Source: Cristatella mucedo | Lineage: Eukaryota; Bryozoa; Phylactolaemata; Cristatellidae | Assembly: GCA_009760855.2 (NCBI GenBank) | Contig: WPIO01000102.1 | Location: forward strand, 1,240,001 to 1,304,000 | Direction: 5' to 3' | Length of the DNA: 64,000 nucleotides | Shown here: positions 9,726-18,724 of the stretch, piece after piece | Layout: every line of letters begins with the position of its first letter | Numbering within the stretch: position 1 is the stretch's first letter | Notes under the pieces: model-generated | Databases searched by the model: none | What the model was told of the DNA's origin: nothing | The model's input: only the letters and a program-made list of their open reading frames with translations | Program-made: the position numbers and the translations under genes

Positions 9726-11987
9726 ATGGTAAAAACGGCTTCTTTAGGCATGCCAAGAATCGGTAACAAGCGCGAGCTTGTTGAGGCATTGAATTGTTAT
9801 CGTCTTGGTGAGATAAACGCCACACTGTTGGCTGAAGTTGGAGCCGCCATTAGGCTTCAGAATTGGCAAATTCAAAAAGATGCCAAGATAGATATCATTC
9901 CTTGTAACGATTTTTCGCTATACGATCACGTTTTGGATGCATCTGTTTTACTGGGCAACATACCAAGAAGATATTATTGGGAGGGCGGTATAGTGCCTCA
10001 TGATATATATTTTGCCATGATCTACGGTCAGCAAAAGGAAAAATTTGACGCCCATCCAATGGCCATGTCAAGATGGTTTAATTCTCATTATGTGTACGTG
10101 GTTCCAGAACTTGCGGATCCTATAGATTTTGCCTACTCAGACAACAAAGCTATTTTACACCACCTAGAGGCAAAGCAAAAACTTTCCATAAAAACTAGAC
10201 CTGTTTTTCTAGGACCTATTTCCTATTTATTAATGAGTCGCGTGGCTTCAGAGGATTTGGATGAGATAAAGCCATTGGAATTACTTGATGATATGATGGT
10301 GGTTTATAATGAACTTTTTAGCAGTCTTGCCAGAATTGGTATAACCGATGTGCAGTTTGACGAACCAATGTTGGTTACAAATTTAACCAGAGAGGCTCAG
10401 GCAGCCTATAAAACCATGTACAATAAGCTGGCAAAGGCTGGTGGCGGAAAGATCAAAATACACCTAACAACCGCTTATGGTGCAATTGGCAATAATTTTG
10501 ATTGCGTTGCCTCTTTGCCAATTCAATCTTTGCATATTGATGTAGCGAAAAATTTGTCTAATTTAGACGATATTATCGCCGATTTGCCACAGGAAATAAT
10601 TCTCTCTCTTGGAGTTGTAGATGCTTCCAATGTTTGGATAAACAATATTACAGAATCTGCAAAAATAGTTTCTGCAGTGGTTGAGAAAATGGGTCAAGAT
10701 AGGGTAATTGTCGCCCCATCTTCGTCTTTATTTTTGTGTCCTTACGATACCGAAAATGAGGTTAATTTTGATAAAGAAATTCTTTCATACCTTTCTTTTA
10801 CCAAGCAAAAACTAGATGAGGTCAACATGATTGCAGCAATTGTTAATGGTCAGGCATCAGATTTTAAGGAAAAAATAGAAATCAATCAAAAAAAATCTGC
10901 AGAGCTTTCCAATTATTCTTTATCGGTTGTGGAAAAGTTACGTGCTGTTAAGGCTAACAACGTTAGTCACGCTGTTGATGTCTGGGAGGCGAAGAAAAAT
11001 TATGGGATAAAAAGGGTTGGAATAAATCATGCAATGCCAATTACGGTGGTAGGAGACATGCCATCAGAAACTAAGGAAAATCAATTTACAATTAACGAAG
11101 ATCTGTGTGCAAAAATTGCTGAAGCCATAAAGATTCAAGAAGATGCTGGAGTGGATTTAGTTTCTTGCGGAGAAATAGAGAGAACTAATAATTTGGAGTA
11201 TTTTGCTTCAATCTTGGACGGAGCATTGCGGACGGACTTCGGCTACGTTCAGCACAATGGTCCTATTTGCATTAAGCCTCCAATATTTTTTGATATTATT
11301 TCTCCCGCTGGAGAGCCCTTTATTGATATTGCCAAATACTGCCTTGCAATTGCAAAAAAGCCAATAAAAATGACCCTTATTGGACCAGTTAGTATGGTTA
11401 ATTTTGCCTTTATTTTGCCAGAAATCAACAGAGATTTATACTATGGAAATTTGGTTGAAATTGTGTGTGGGCAAATCGCCGCGTTAAAATCTATCGGTGT
11501 TTTGGCTGTTGGATTAGATGAGGAGTTACTTTTACAGCAAGTGCCTCTAAGAGAGGAGGGGGTTGTGTCTCACTTTCATGCATTAAAAAAAGCCCTAGAT
11601 GAGGTAACATTCAAGTCCGATCCTTCAATATGTGTGCAGGTGCATGTTAAATATGATGCCTTTTCTAACTATATCGATGGATTGGTGAGGCTAGATCTTG
11701 AGAGTTTGTCTTTAGAGCTGTCTCGTTCTAGAGGTGCAATTTTTGATGCCTTGGTTAGCTATAGATATGGTAACGATATAGGGATAGGGGTTTTTGAGCC
11801 TTATTCTGCTAGATTGCCAACAAAAGTTGAGGTTGCAACTTCCTTAAGGAAAGCCATGAGGGTTTTGGATAGAGAGCAAATTTGGATAACTATGGATTCT
11901 GGCTTGCGTCATCGCACTCCTCAAGAGGCTAAAGAAATTCTGTCAATAATTTGCGAAGTAGCTCAGGATTTAAGATGCAAGCCTTAG
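9726..11987 (+). CDS. MetE-like protein with altered active site
   Basis: 753 residues, same length as cobalamin-independent methionine synthase MetE and alignable over both barrels: N-terminal GMPRIGNKRELVEALNCYRLG, middle LVSCGEIER and IKPPIFFDI, C-terminal LDEELLLQQVPLR and LELSRSRG. Aligned with E. coli MetE (a constant offset of one), the zinc ligands His641, Cys643, Glu665 and Cys726 correspond to His640, Lys642, Glu664 and Ser725. Both cysteines are therefore gone. The proton donor His694 corresponds to Tyr693, and the homocysteine-contact IGS (431-433) reads VGD. Glu483 and the DE of the 599 region remain. The fold is clear, but a standard zinc-dependent methionine synthase reaction is doubtful. 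The frame is intact, which argues against simple decay. It stands alone, with about 250 bp to xseA. Confidence 0.9.
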   Translation: MVKTASLGMPRIGNKRELVEALNCYRLGEINATLLAEVGAAIRLQNWQIQKDAKIDIIPCNDFSLYDHVLDASVLLGNIPRRYYWEGGIVPHDIYFAMIYGQQKEKFDAHPMAMSRWFNSHYVYVVPELADPIDFAYSDNKAILHHLEAKQKLSIKTRPVFLGPISYLLMSRVASEDLDEIKPLELLDDMMVVYNELFSSLARIGITDVQFDEPMLVTNLTREAQAAYKTMYNKLAKAGGGKIKIHLTTAYGAIGNNFDCVASLPIQSLHIDVAKNLSNLDDIIADLPQEIILSLGVVDASNVWINNITESAKIVSAVVEKMGQDRVIVAPSSSLFLCPYDTENEVNFDKEILSYLSFTKQKLDEVNMIAAIVNGQASDFKEKIEINQKKSAELSNYSLSVVEKLRAVKANNVSHAVDVWEAKKNYGIKRVGINHAMPITVVGDMPSETKENQFTINEDLCAKIAEAIKIQEDAGVDLVSCGEIERTNNLEYFASILDGALRTDFGYVQHNGPICIKPPIFFDIISPAGEPFIDIAKYCLAIAKKPIKMTLIGPVSMVNFAFILPEINRDLYYGNLVEIVCGQIAALKSIGVLAVGLDEELLLQQVPLREEGVVSHFHALKKALDEVTFKSDPSICVQVHVKYDAFSNYIDGLVRLDLESLSLELSRSRGAIFDALVSYRYGNDIGIGVFEPYSARLPTKVEVATSLRKAMRVLDREQIWITMDSGLRHRTPQEAKEILSIICEVAQDLRCKP

Positions 11988-12233
11988 ACAAAATATTGAA
12001 AAAATAAATTATTTTTCCAATACTATTGGTTAATTTGTTTGTATTCGCTGGTTTGCGTTTTTTGCATCGTAATGTTTTTATTAATTACCAACTGCATGTC
12101 ATCAAAAATAATCTATCTATATAATGCTATGGCTAACCTGCATTTAGAAATGATTATTATGGATTGCAAAATCTAAGATGCAAATTTTTGCATTTTTTAG
12201 CTGAAAATATCTTAATTAAAACAAAATAAAGGC

Positions 12234-13865
12234 ATGCAAGATTTATCATTTATTACGGCATCAAAAGCGGAAAATGACTACTCTGTTTCTCAGTTGCTCG
12301 GTGCTATTTCCATCGTTATTGCGGATAATTTTTCTTCAGTTAGGGTAAGGGGTGAGATTACGGATTGCAAACTATCTGCGGCCGGTCATGTGTTTTTCAA
12401 GCTAAAAGAGGGCGAAGATTCAATAAATTGCGTCTGTTTTGCCAATATATTTAAAAAAATGCAAATTGCTCTTCAAGATGGCATGATGGTTAAGGTTTTT
12501 GGCAAAATAAATTGCTATAAATCTGAAAATCGTTTGGTGATTTTTGATATTAAGTATAACGGATTGGGTGAAATTATGTTGCTTGTAGAGCAACGTAAGG
12601 CCAAGCTTGCTTCCTTAGGATTGTTTGATATGGCAAAAAAGAAAAAAATTCCACCATCATATGCTATAGAGCGGATTGGCCTTATAACTTCAAGTGTTGG
12701 TGCGGTTTTTCATGATATTATCAACAGAATTGAGGCAAGATATCCAAAAAAAGTTATTCTTTATCCAACTGCAGTTCAGGGCAAGGATGCTGCCGAGCAG
12801 GTTATTAATGGTATTGATTTTTTTAATAATCACATTTCCTTGAAAGATGTGCCTCAGGTAATTATTATCGCCAGAGGCGGTGGCAGCATGGAGGATTTGT
12901 TTTGCTTTAACGATGAAGAGTTGGCTTTTGCGATTTCATCTTCTTCCATTCCAATTATCTCTGCCATTGGTCATGAAACAGACTATACGATTGCTGATTT
13001 TGTTGCAGATCTTCGTGCTCCAACGCCAACCGCAGCTGGTGAGATCGTGACCAGCCCAACTATGGACGACATTGTGCTAATGTTGCAAAAAATGAACGCA
13101 GAAATACATCAAAATATATTGAAAAATACAGACTTATTCTCTGGTAAATTGGTTTATGCTGGTAAGATTTTACAGGGATTTGTTGGCCAGTGTCTAATGC
13201 AAAAAACAGTAATCGCCAAACTTTCCAGCGCAATTAGGCGTGGTTTGGAATCGCATATACAGCGTAAGGTTGATATGGCTAGAAACTTTTCTAAGTTTTT
13301 TGAATCTGAGGTAAGGGGAGTTATTAATTCACACTATAATGAAAATACAGTCAAAATAAGCAATATGAGAGCCAGATTTAATTTTTCTATCTTGGATTTC
13401 ATGGCAAAGAAAGAATTTCAAATAAGTCTCTTGTGCGGAATATGGGATCGCTCAAGTCTTGCTATTATGGCAAGAATTTTCAATAAAAATCAAGATCTTA
13501 TATTGATATTGAGGCAAAAATTGATTTTTTTTACAGAAGAACTTAATCGCGCAAATAAATTAAAAAACGCAAGATTGTTTGTTTCTGAAAGATTATCTTC
13601 GTTTGATGCGGCTGTAAATAAATTGAATTTTGAGCTAAAAACAAAGACCATAAATTCTCTCTCGGACATGCAAATTAGACTTAATAGCCTAAAAGAGCAA
13701 ATGAGGGTTACTTTGATTGGATTTTTAAGTTGTGGCTATGCTAAAATAACTGATGACGGGGGAGCGGTTCTTACTTCAGCTAAAGTTGTGCAGCCAGAAA
13801 GTATTGTTAGAGTTTTAATGTCAGATGGAACATTGATTGCAAGGATTATTAGAGTTGAAATATAA
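12234..13865 (+). CDS. xseA: exodeoxyribonuclease VII large subunit
   Basis: 543 residues, somewhat longer than the usual ~450. The N-terminal OB-fold DNA-binding domain (VRVRGEITDCKLSAAGHVFFKLKE) is followed by the catalytic domain with GLITSSVGAVFHDIINRI, VIIIARGGGSMEDLFCFNDEEL and AIGHETDYTIADFVADLRAPTPTAA. A long helical segment and a C-terminal beta region (GYAKITDDGGAVLTSA) complete it. With XseB it degrades single-stranded DNA in repair and recombination. xseB is not in the window. The ATG at 12234 directly precedes the OB fold. Confidence 0.95.
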   Translation: MQDLSFITASKAENDYSVSQLLGAISIVIADNFSSVRVRGEITDCKLSAAGHVFFKLKEGEDSINCVCFANIFKKMQIALQDGMMVKVFGKINCYKSENRLVIFDIKYNGLGEIMLLVEQRKAKLASLGLFDMAKKKKIPPSYAIERIGLITSSVGAVFHDIINRIEARYPKKVILYPTAVQGKDAAEQVINGIDFFNNHISLKDVPQVIIIARGGGSMEDLFCFNDEELAFAISSSSIPIISAIGHETDYTIADFVADLRAPTPTAAGEIVTSPTMDDIVLMLQKMNAEIHQNILKNTDLFSGKLVYAGKILQGFVGQCLMQKTVIAKLSSAIRRGLESHIQRKVDMARNFSKFFESEVRGVINSHYNENTVKISNMRARFNFSILDFMAKKEFQISLLCGIWDRSSLAIMARIFNKNQDLILILRQKLIFFTEELNRANKLKNARLFVSERLSSFDAAVNKLNFELKTKTINSLSDMQIRLNSLKEQMRVTLIGFLSCGYAKITDDGGAVLTSAKVVQPESIVRVLMSDGTLIARIIRVEI

Positions 13866-14037
13866 CATATTAACTAGTAAAATTAACATTGCTGTTTTTT
13901 ATTAATGGACTTTAAATATTGTTAAAAAATTATTCTTTGGTGGGCCATAGATTTTGCTATAAATTGTTTATAATTTTGTTGAACTTAATTTCTAATACAA
14001 TATTTAAAAGATGTTTTTTGTGTGATGTGATTTTTCC

Positions 14038-15126
14038 GTGTTGCTGCATTTTGCCACCGATTCATTGGCTTTATCAGATTTTTTTTCCGCCCATGTTGGC
14101 GTAAGATCTTTGGGTGCATTTTTCTCCTCTTTTGTGATTGTTTTGGCCGTTATGCCTGGCTTTATTGCTTCTATTGTCAGAAGATATTCATTTCAATCGG
14201 AGCGAGATTTTCTGCATAATCCAGAGATTCATGTTCAGAAAAATAAAACCCCATCAATGGGTGGCGTGATAATGTTGCTTGCGATATTATTGTCGGTATT
14301 TTTTTGGTGCTCTTCTGCAAATATATATGTTTGGATGGTTATATTTATAATGATTTATTTTGGCATGATAGGCTTGATTGACGATTTAAAAAAGGCAAAA
14401 AACAAAAACACCAAGGGATTGCGAATGAAAACAAGACTAGTTATGGAATTTTTAGCAGCAATTGCCTTTATTTATGCCATAAACAGATATTCTGAAGGAA
14501 TTGATGGCTATCAAGATCAAATTTTTTTACCATTTGCTCAAAATTTTGTTATTTCTTCAGTTTCATTGAGTTTTTTACTAAGAATTGGTGCCATTGTTGG
14601 CACTGCTAATGCGGTAAATTTAACTGATGGATTGGATGGCTTGGCGGTTATGCCAACCATTATTACAGCAATTTCAATTGCCGTTGTTGCCTATGCTGCT
14701 GGCTCTTGGCAATATGCGTCAATTTTTTCATGGATTTACATAGATGGAGCCAAGGATTTGGTTATTTTTTGTGCCGCAATCGTTGGTGCCGGATTGGGAT
14801 TTTTGTGGTATAATGCCAATCCAGCTGAAATTTTTATGGGAGACGTTGGCAGTTTGGGGCTTGGTGGCGCGATTGCTTCTATTGCTGTTATATGTAAGGC
14901 GGAGCTTTTTTTAATGATATCTGGTGCAATTTTTGCCATAAATGCCCTGGCCGTTATGCTGCAGATTATTTCTTTTAAATTGGCAAAAAAAAGGATTTTC
15001 CCAATTGCCCCGCTTCATCATTATTTTATTTTAATTGGTCACAAGGAAAGTAAAGTGGTTGTTAGGGCCTGGATTTTGTCCATTTTTTTTGCAACCTTGG
15101 CGTTAATATTATTAAAAACCAGATAG
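14038..15126 (+). CDS. mraY: phospho-N-acetylmuramoyl-pentapeptide transferase
   Basis: 362 residues, about ten membrane segments. MraY makes lipid I from UDP-MurNAc-pentapeptide and undecaprenyl phosphate in the inner membrane. Motifs seen in order: KTPSMGG (about residue 76), IDDLKKAKNKNTKGL, NAVNLTDGLDGLA, FLWYNANPAEIFMGDVGSLGLGG and the PLHHYF histidine motif. The start is a GTG at 14038 (MLLHFA), matching the short lead of other MraY proteins. The usual mur/fts cell-wall cluster neighbours are missing here; an esterase gene follows 9 nt later. Its presence implies peptidoglycan synthesis. Confidence 0.96.
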   Translation: MLLHFATDSLALSDFFSAHVGVRSLGAFFSSFVIVLAVMPGFIASIVRRYSFQSERDFLHNPEIHVQKNKTPSMGGVIMLLAILLSVFFWCSSANIYVWMVIFIMIYFGMIGLIDDLKKAKNKNTKGLRMKTRLVMEFLAAIAFIYAINRYSEGIDGYQDQIFLPFAQNFVISSVSLSFLLRIGAIVGTANAVNLTDGLDGLAVMPTIITAISIAVVAYAAGSWQYASIFSWIYIDGAKDLVIFCAAIVGAGLGFLWYNANPAEIFMGDVGSLGLGGAIASIAVICKAELFLMISGAIFAINALAVMLQIISFKLAKKRIFPIAPLHHYFILIGHKESKVVVRAWILSIFFATLALILLKTR

Positions 15127-15135
15127 TAGATTGTT

Positions 15136-15774
15136 ATGTTGAATTACATTAAATTGGTTAAAGGCAGGCCGCTGAAAATATTATTTATTTTGCATGGTTA
15201 CGGTGATAGTGCGGCGGGAATTAAAGCTCTTGCTGAGGTATTAAAAATTGAAGATACAGTAATTATAATACCAAATGCCCCAGATAAATGCGGTGCTGAA
15301 GATTCTGTAAATATAAAAAACATTAGCTACCAGTGGTTTCCAATAGATAGAGAAACATTTGCTGTGGACGATTTTTATGTGAAAAAATTGCAGAATTTAG
15401 TGCCAAGTTTTATCGTTCAGATTGTAAAAGATCACAATATTGAATTAGATAAATGCTTTTTGATGGGCTTTTCTCAGGGGGGCTTTGTGGCCTCTTATGC
15501 GGGCCTGCTTTTACCGAGTGCCGTTGCAAATGTTTTTGTTTGCGGTGGGGGTTTGCTAATCTCCCCCCATATGAACGCCGCAACCATTAGTAAGCCAAAA
15601 TTTACCATCATGCACGGCAAAGATGACATAATCGTAAGTCCTTCCTATGCCAAATTGGCGGCAGATATTTTATTTAAATTGAAGATTGAAAAAGAGCTTC
15701 ATTTTTTTGATGGTGTCGGTCATTATATCTCTCAGGATATGTTAAAGATAATAGAAAATAAAATATCAGTATAA
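15136..15774 (+). CDS. phospholipase/carboxylesterase family hydrolase
   Basis: 212-residue alpha/beta hydrolase of the phospholipase/carboxylesterase (YpfH/EstB-like) family. N-terminal ILFILHGYGDS gives the oxyanion region, GFSQGGFVA carries the nucleophile serine, HGKDDIIV the catalytic aspartate and GVGHYIS the histidine. No signal peptide, so probably cytoplasmic. It begins 9 nt after mraY and is likely co-transcribed. The substrate cannot be read from sequence. Confidence 0.88.
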   Translation: MLNYIKLVKGRPLKILFILHGYGDSAAGIKALAEVLKIEDTVIIIPNAPDKCGAEDSVNIKNISYQWFPIDRETFAVDDFYVKKLQNLVPSFIVQIVKDHNIELDKCFLMGFSQGGFVASYAGLLLPSAVANVFVCGGGLLISPHMNAATISKPKFTIMHGKDDIIVSPSYAKLAADILFKLKIEKELHFFDGVGHYISQDMLKIIENKISV

Positions 15775-15861
15775 TATATTCTAAAAGTTGTGTATATAAA
15801 AAAATACATATCTTGAAAAGCTTTGCTTGCAAATTAATAAAATAGAATTACGGCGACAGGG

Positions 15862-16689
15862 TTGTTTGATATTTTTAGTATAGATATTATAATGCTAGAC
15901 GCGTTAAAAGGTATTTTTGTGGATTGCGATCTTTATGTTTTGTTGCCTTTTATCTTCATGTTGGGTGCTGCTTTTGGTAGCTTTTCTTCCTTTATCGGAC
16001 ACAGAATTTTTCATCACAATTTGAAAATTACCGCCAAACGCTCTGTTTGTTTTGCTTGTAATTCCGCCATAAAGCCACTTGATGTGGTTCCTGTTTTGGG
16101 TTTTATTTTATTGCGTGGAAAATGTCGCTCCTGTTGTGAAAAAATTCCATTGAGATATATTGCATTGGAGCTTGGTTGTGGCTTGCTTTTTGCCGTTATA
16201 TTTGTAAAATATCACACAATATCGCCAATATTTATAGCTATGATGTTGGTTTTGGCGGTGTTAAGTTTTATCCACATATCTACGGATTCAGAATATAGAA
16301 TGGCCTCCGATACCGTTAGTGTAATATTTGCTGTAATTTCTTTTTTATTGGCGAATTTAAACTTAGGTCAATCAATTTATCGTTCTTTTTTTCTTGCCTT
16401 GATTGGTGGTTTTGCTTTTTGGCTATTGGGGCTTGCGGTTTCAAAAAAAATTGGTAGAGAAAGCTTGGGTTTTGGTGATGTTAAGATTGTTGCCTCCATG
16501 GCTCCTCTTGTTAGCTCTATGTTAAGTTTGGTTTTGATGATGCTGTGTGTTGGTTTGGTTGGAATTGCACACGGATTTTGGCAAAAAAATCACACAAAAG
16601 AAAGTGAATTTCCATTTGCTATAAGTTTGGTGATTGGCTTTTGGGTTAGTTTAATTGCCGTTTCAAATGGTAAAATTTCTGTTTTATAG
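15862..16689 (+). CDS. prepilin peptidase (PilD/GspO family)
   Basis: 275 residues, polytopic. It has the N-terminal prepilin-methylase domain with two Cys pairs (CFAC and CRSC) and PVLGFILLRGKC, then the A24 aspartyl peptidase domain. That domain carries the first acidic site in STDSEYRMASD and the GxGD site in LGFGDVKIVA. It would cleave and N-methylate type IV pilins or pseudopilins at the inner membrane. The start is TTG at 15862 after a GACAGGG stretch; an ATG at 15892 is an alternative. The secretin gene follows after 6 nt, so the pair forms a pilus/secretion transcription unit. Confidence 0.92.
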   Translation: MFDIFSIDIIMLDALKGIFVDCDLYVLLPFIFMLGAAFGSFSSFIGHRIFHHNLKITAKRSVCFACNSAIKPLDVVPVLGFILLRGKCRSCCEKIPLRYIALELGCGLLFAVIFVKYHTISPIFIAMMLVLAVLSFIHISTDSEYRMASDTVSVIFAVISFLLANLNLGQSIYRSFFLALIGGFAFWLLGLAVSKKIGRESLGFGDVKIVASMAPLVSSMLSLVLMMLCVGLVGIAHGFWQKNHTKESEFPFAISLVIGFWVSLIAVSNGKISVL

Positions 16690-16695
16690 AGATTA

Positions 16696-18606
16696 ATGAT
16701 GTTGAATATTTTTACTGCTTGTGTTGTTTTTATTGGTTTGATTTTGGCGGGTTGTGGTTTTGCTAGCTATGGTAAATTTTTACATCGTCATCACTTCGAG
16801 TCAGATCCTCTTTTAAATCCTAAACATTATCGAGAAGAAATATATAAAAAAGAGCCCAAAAAATCCAGACCTCAGTTGGTTGGAAGTGAAAATTTGCATT
16901 TAGCGAAAATGATTAATTTGCCGCAAAAGCCAAGCTCTCAAGATAAAAAATTGATCAGCATAACAATAACAAACGACATTCCACTAAAAGATGTTTTGAT
17001 GGAAATAGGACGCATGGCACATGTTGATGTTGATGTTGCCGACAACATAGATGTAAAAATATCATTTCATGCCTATCGCAAGCCTTTAAGTGAGGTTTTA
17101 TCTAGAATTTGCGATATGGCGAATTTGACCTATAAAATAGAAAATGACACCTATATTATTAAAAAAGACATGCCATACATGGAGTCATATAATGTGGATT
17201 TTTTAAATTTAAAGCGCACAAGCACCTCGGGTCAAAATATTAGCACCTCTATTACTGGTGGCACTGCAACAAGTGGTGGCACAACCTTTAGTCTTGCCAC
17301 AACTGGCTCTGATACTTTTTGGGAAGACGTAACTGCAAATATTAATCAAATTATCGCAACCTATGCGGACCCAACTTTAATTGCAGCAAATGCTCTTGGT
17401 GCAGCCGCCCCTGCCGCCCCCCTTGGTGCAGCCGCCCCTGCCGCCCCCCTTGGTGCTGGAGGTTTTGTTACGATAAACAGGCGAGCTGGATTGGTGACGG
17501 TTGTTGCAACTAAAAAAGCTCACGCTAAAATAGCTGAATATTTGTTAAAATTAAGAAAAAAGGCTTCTGCACAGGTTTTAATTGAAATAAAGATAGTGGA
17601 GGTTAAGCTTTATGATTCTTTTGCGGCTGGCATAAATTGGGACCTTTCCATGTTTAATGGTCTTATTACCTTCAAAACTCCACCAATCGTTACCAACACA
17701 GAAGATAAAGACGGTATTACAACTGTTGGTTTTGGCGGCAGTCTTTCTGGCTTACCAGCTAATCCCATTTCTGGTCTGATTGGAACATCCGTTGCAGCTT
17801 CCGCAGCAAGTAGCACTTCCGGCTCTTCGCCTTCCACTGACTCAGCCAGTGGTACTACTGCTGTTTCTGCGACGCCAAACGCCACACCAACCCCAGCCAC
17901 GACTGACAAATTTTCAGTTTTTATGACTTTATTGGGTAAGTTTGGAACAACAAATGTACTATCAAATCCAAGAATGAATGCAATAAATAACGAGCCTGCA
18001 GTAATGGCCTTTACTGAGAGTGTTGTTTATTTTGATGTTAAAGTTTCAACGCAAAGCTCTATCTCCAATTCTTCAGGAAGTGCAACTTTGGCACCAAGTT
18101 TTCCAGTTTATAGTGTAACCTCAACGCCGCAGTCGGTGCCGATTGGTATTGTTGTTAATGTTCAGCCCTCGATAGATCTGGATAAAAGAGAGATAATGCT
18201 TAACGTGAGGCCAGTTATTACGGATGTGCTGAGCTATCAAATTGATCCTGGTTTGGCCTATTTAAATAGTTTAAATAAGGTTACTTCCGGAGCGGATCAG
18301 CCGCAAAATAAAGTTCCAGTTATGGCCACAAGAGAGCTTGATGCGGTTTTAAAGATAAAAGATGGCGATACAATGTTTATTGGTGGCTTTACAAAGCGTA
18401 AAAGAGCAATGCAGGAAAACGGCATTCCTGGTCTAAGGAGGGTGCCATTTTTGGGCTGGTTTGCAAAAAACAAAACCAAAACAGACGAGGTTAGTGAGAC
18501 TGTTATTTTAATTAAGGCAACTATTATTGATAATCCAGAGCTTGATCCTTTCGATAAAAAGCTATACAACAAATTTGTCAACGATCCAAGAAATTATGAT
18601 AATTAA
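16696..18606 (+). CDS. lipoprotein secretin of type IV pilus / type II secretion
   Basis: 636 residues. Signal sequence with lipobox LAGC at residues ~17-20 predicts a lipidated outer-membrane secretin, as in MshL/PilN/BfpB-type proteins. Two periplasmic N-domains (SITITNDIPLKDVLMEIG... and GGFVTINRRAGLVTVVATKKAHAKI) are followed by the secretin core with VPIGIVVNVQPSID and the ending VPVMATRELDAVLKIKDG...GGFTKRKR...VPFLGWFAKNK. It forms the multimeric gate for pilus fibres or exoproteins. A Ser/Thr/Ala-rich stretch (about 355-400) and a 27-bp tandem repeat lie inside the gene. Confidence 0.92.
   Translation: MMLNIFTACVVFIGLILAGCGFASYGKFLHRHHFESDPLLNPKHYREEIYKKEPKKSRPQLVGSENLHLAKMINLPQKPSSQDKKLISITITNDIPLKDVLMEIGRMAHVDVDVADNIDVKISFHAYRKPLSEVLSRICDMANLTYKIENDTYIIKKDMPYMESYNVDFLNLKRTSTSGQNISTSITGGTATSGGTTFSLATTGSDTFWEDVTANINQIIATYADPTLIAANALGAAAPAAPLGAAAPAAPLGAGGFVTINRRAGLVTVVATKKAHAKIAEYLLKLRKKASAQVLIEIKIVEVKLYDSFAAGINWDLSMFNGLITFKTPPIVTNTEDKDGITTVGFGGSLSGLPANPISGLIGTSVAASAASSTSGSSPSTDSASGTTAVSATPNATPTPATTDKFSVFMTLLGKFGTTNVLSNPRMNAINNEPAVMAFTESVVYFDVKVSTQSSISNSSGSATLAPSFPVYSVTSTPQSVPIGIVVNVQPSIDLDKREIMLNVRPVITDVLSYQIDPGLAYLNSLNKVTSGADQPQNKVPVMATRELDAVLKIKDGDTMFIGGFTKRKRAMQENGIPGLRRVPFLGWFAKNKTKTDEVSETVILIKATIIDNPELDPFDKKLYNKFVNDPRNYDN
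17395..17459 (+). repeat. 27-bp in-frame tandem repeat in the secretin gene
   Basis: Two identical 27-bp units (17395-17421, 17422-17448) plus a partial third encode LGAAAPAAP twice. The unit is very GC-rich against its AT-rich surroundings and keeps the reading frame, so changes in copy number would alter only the length of an Ala/Pro linker between N-domains. Confidence 0.9.
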
Positions 18607-18724
18607 TTGTTGTAAAATTTTTTACCAACAATAATATCGATGCTTTTGTAAAATAATGCATAAAACGCTGTACAATAATTTATTGTCTTGCCGATGATGG
18701 TCTGTATATTTCTCTGTTATTATT

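Noticed and set aside
13919-14104. 61-codon ORF before mraY
   Set aside because: Overlaps the mraY start in another frame; mraY is well supported from GTG 14038.
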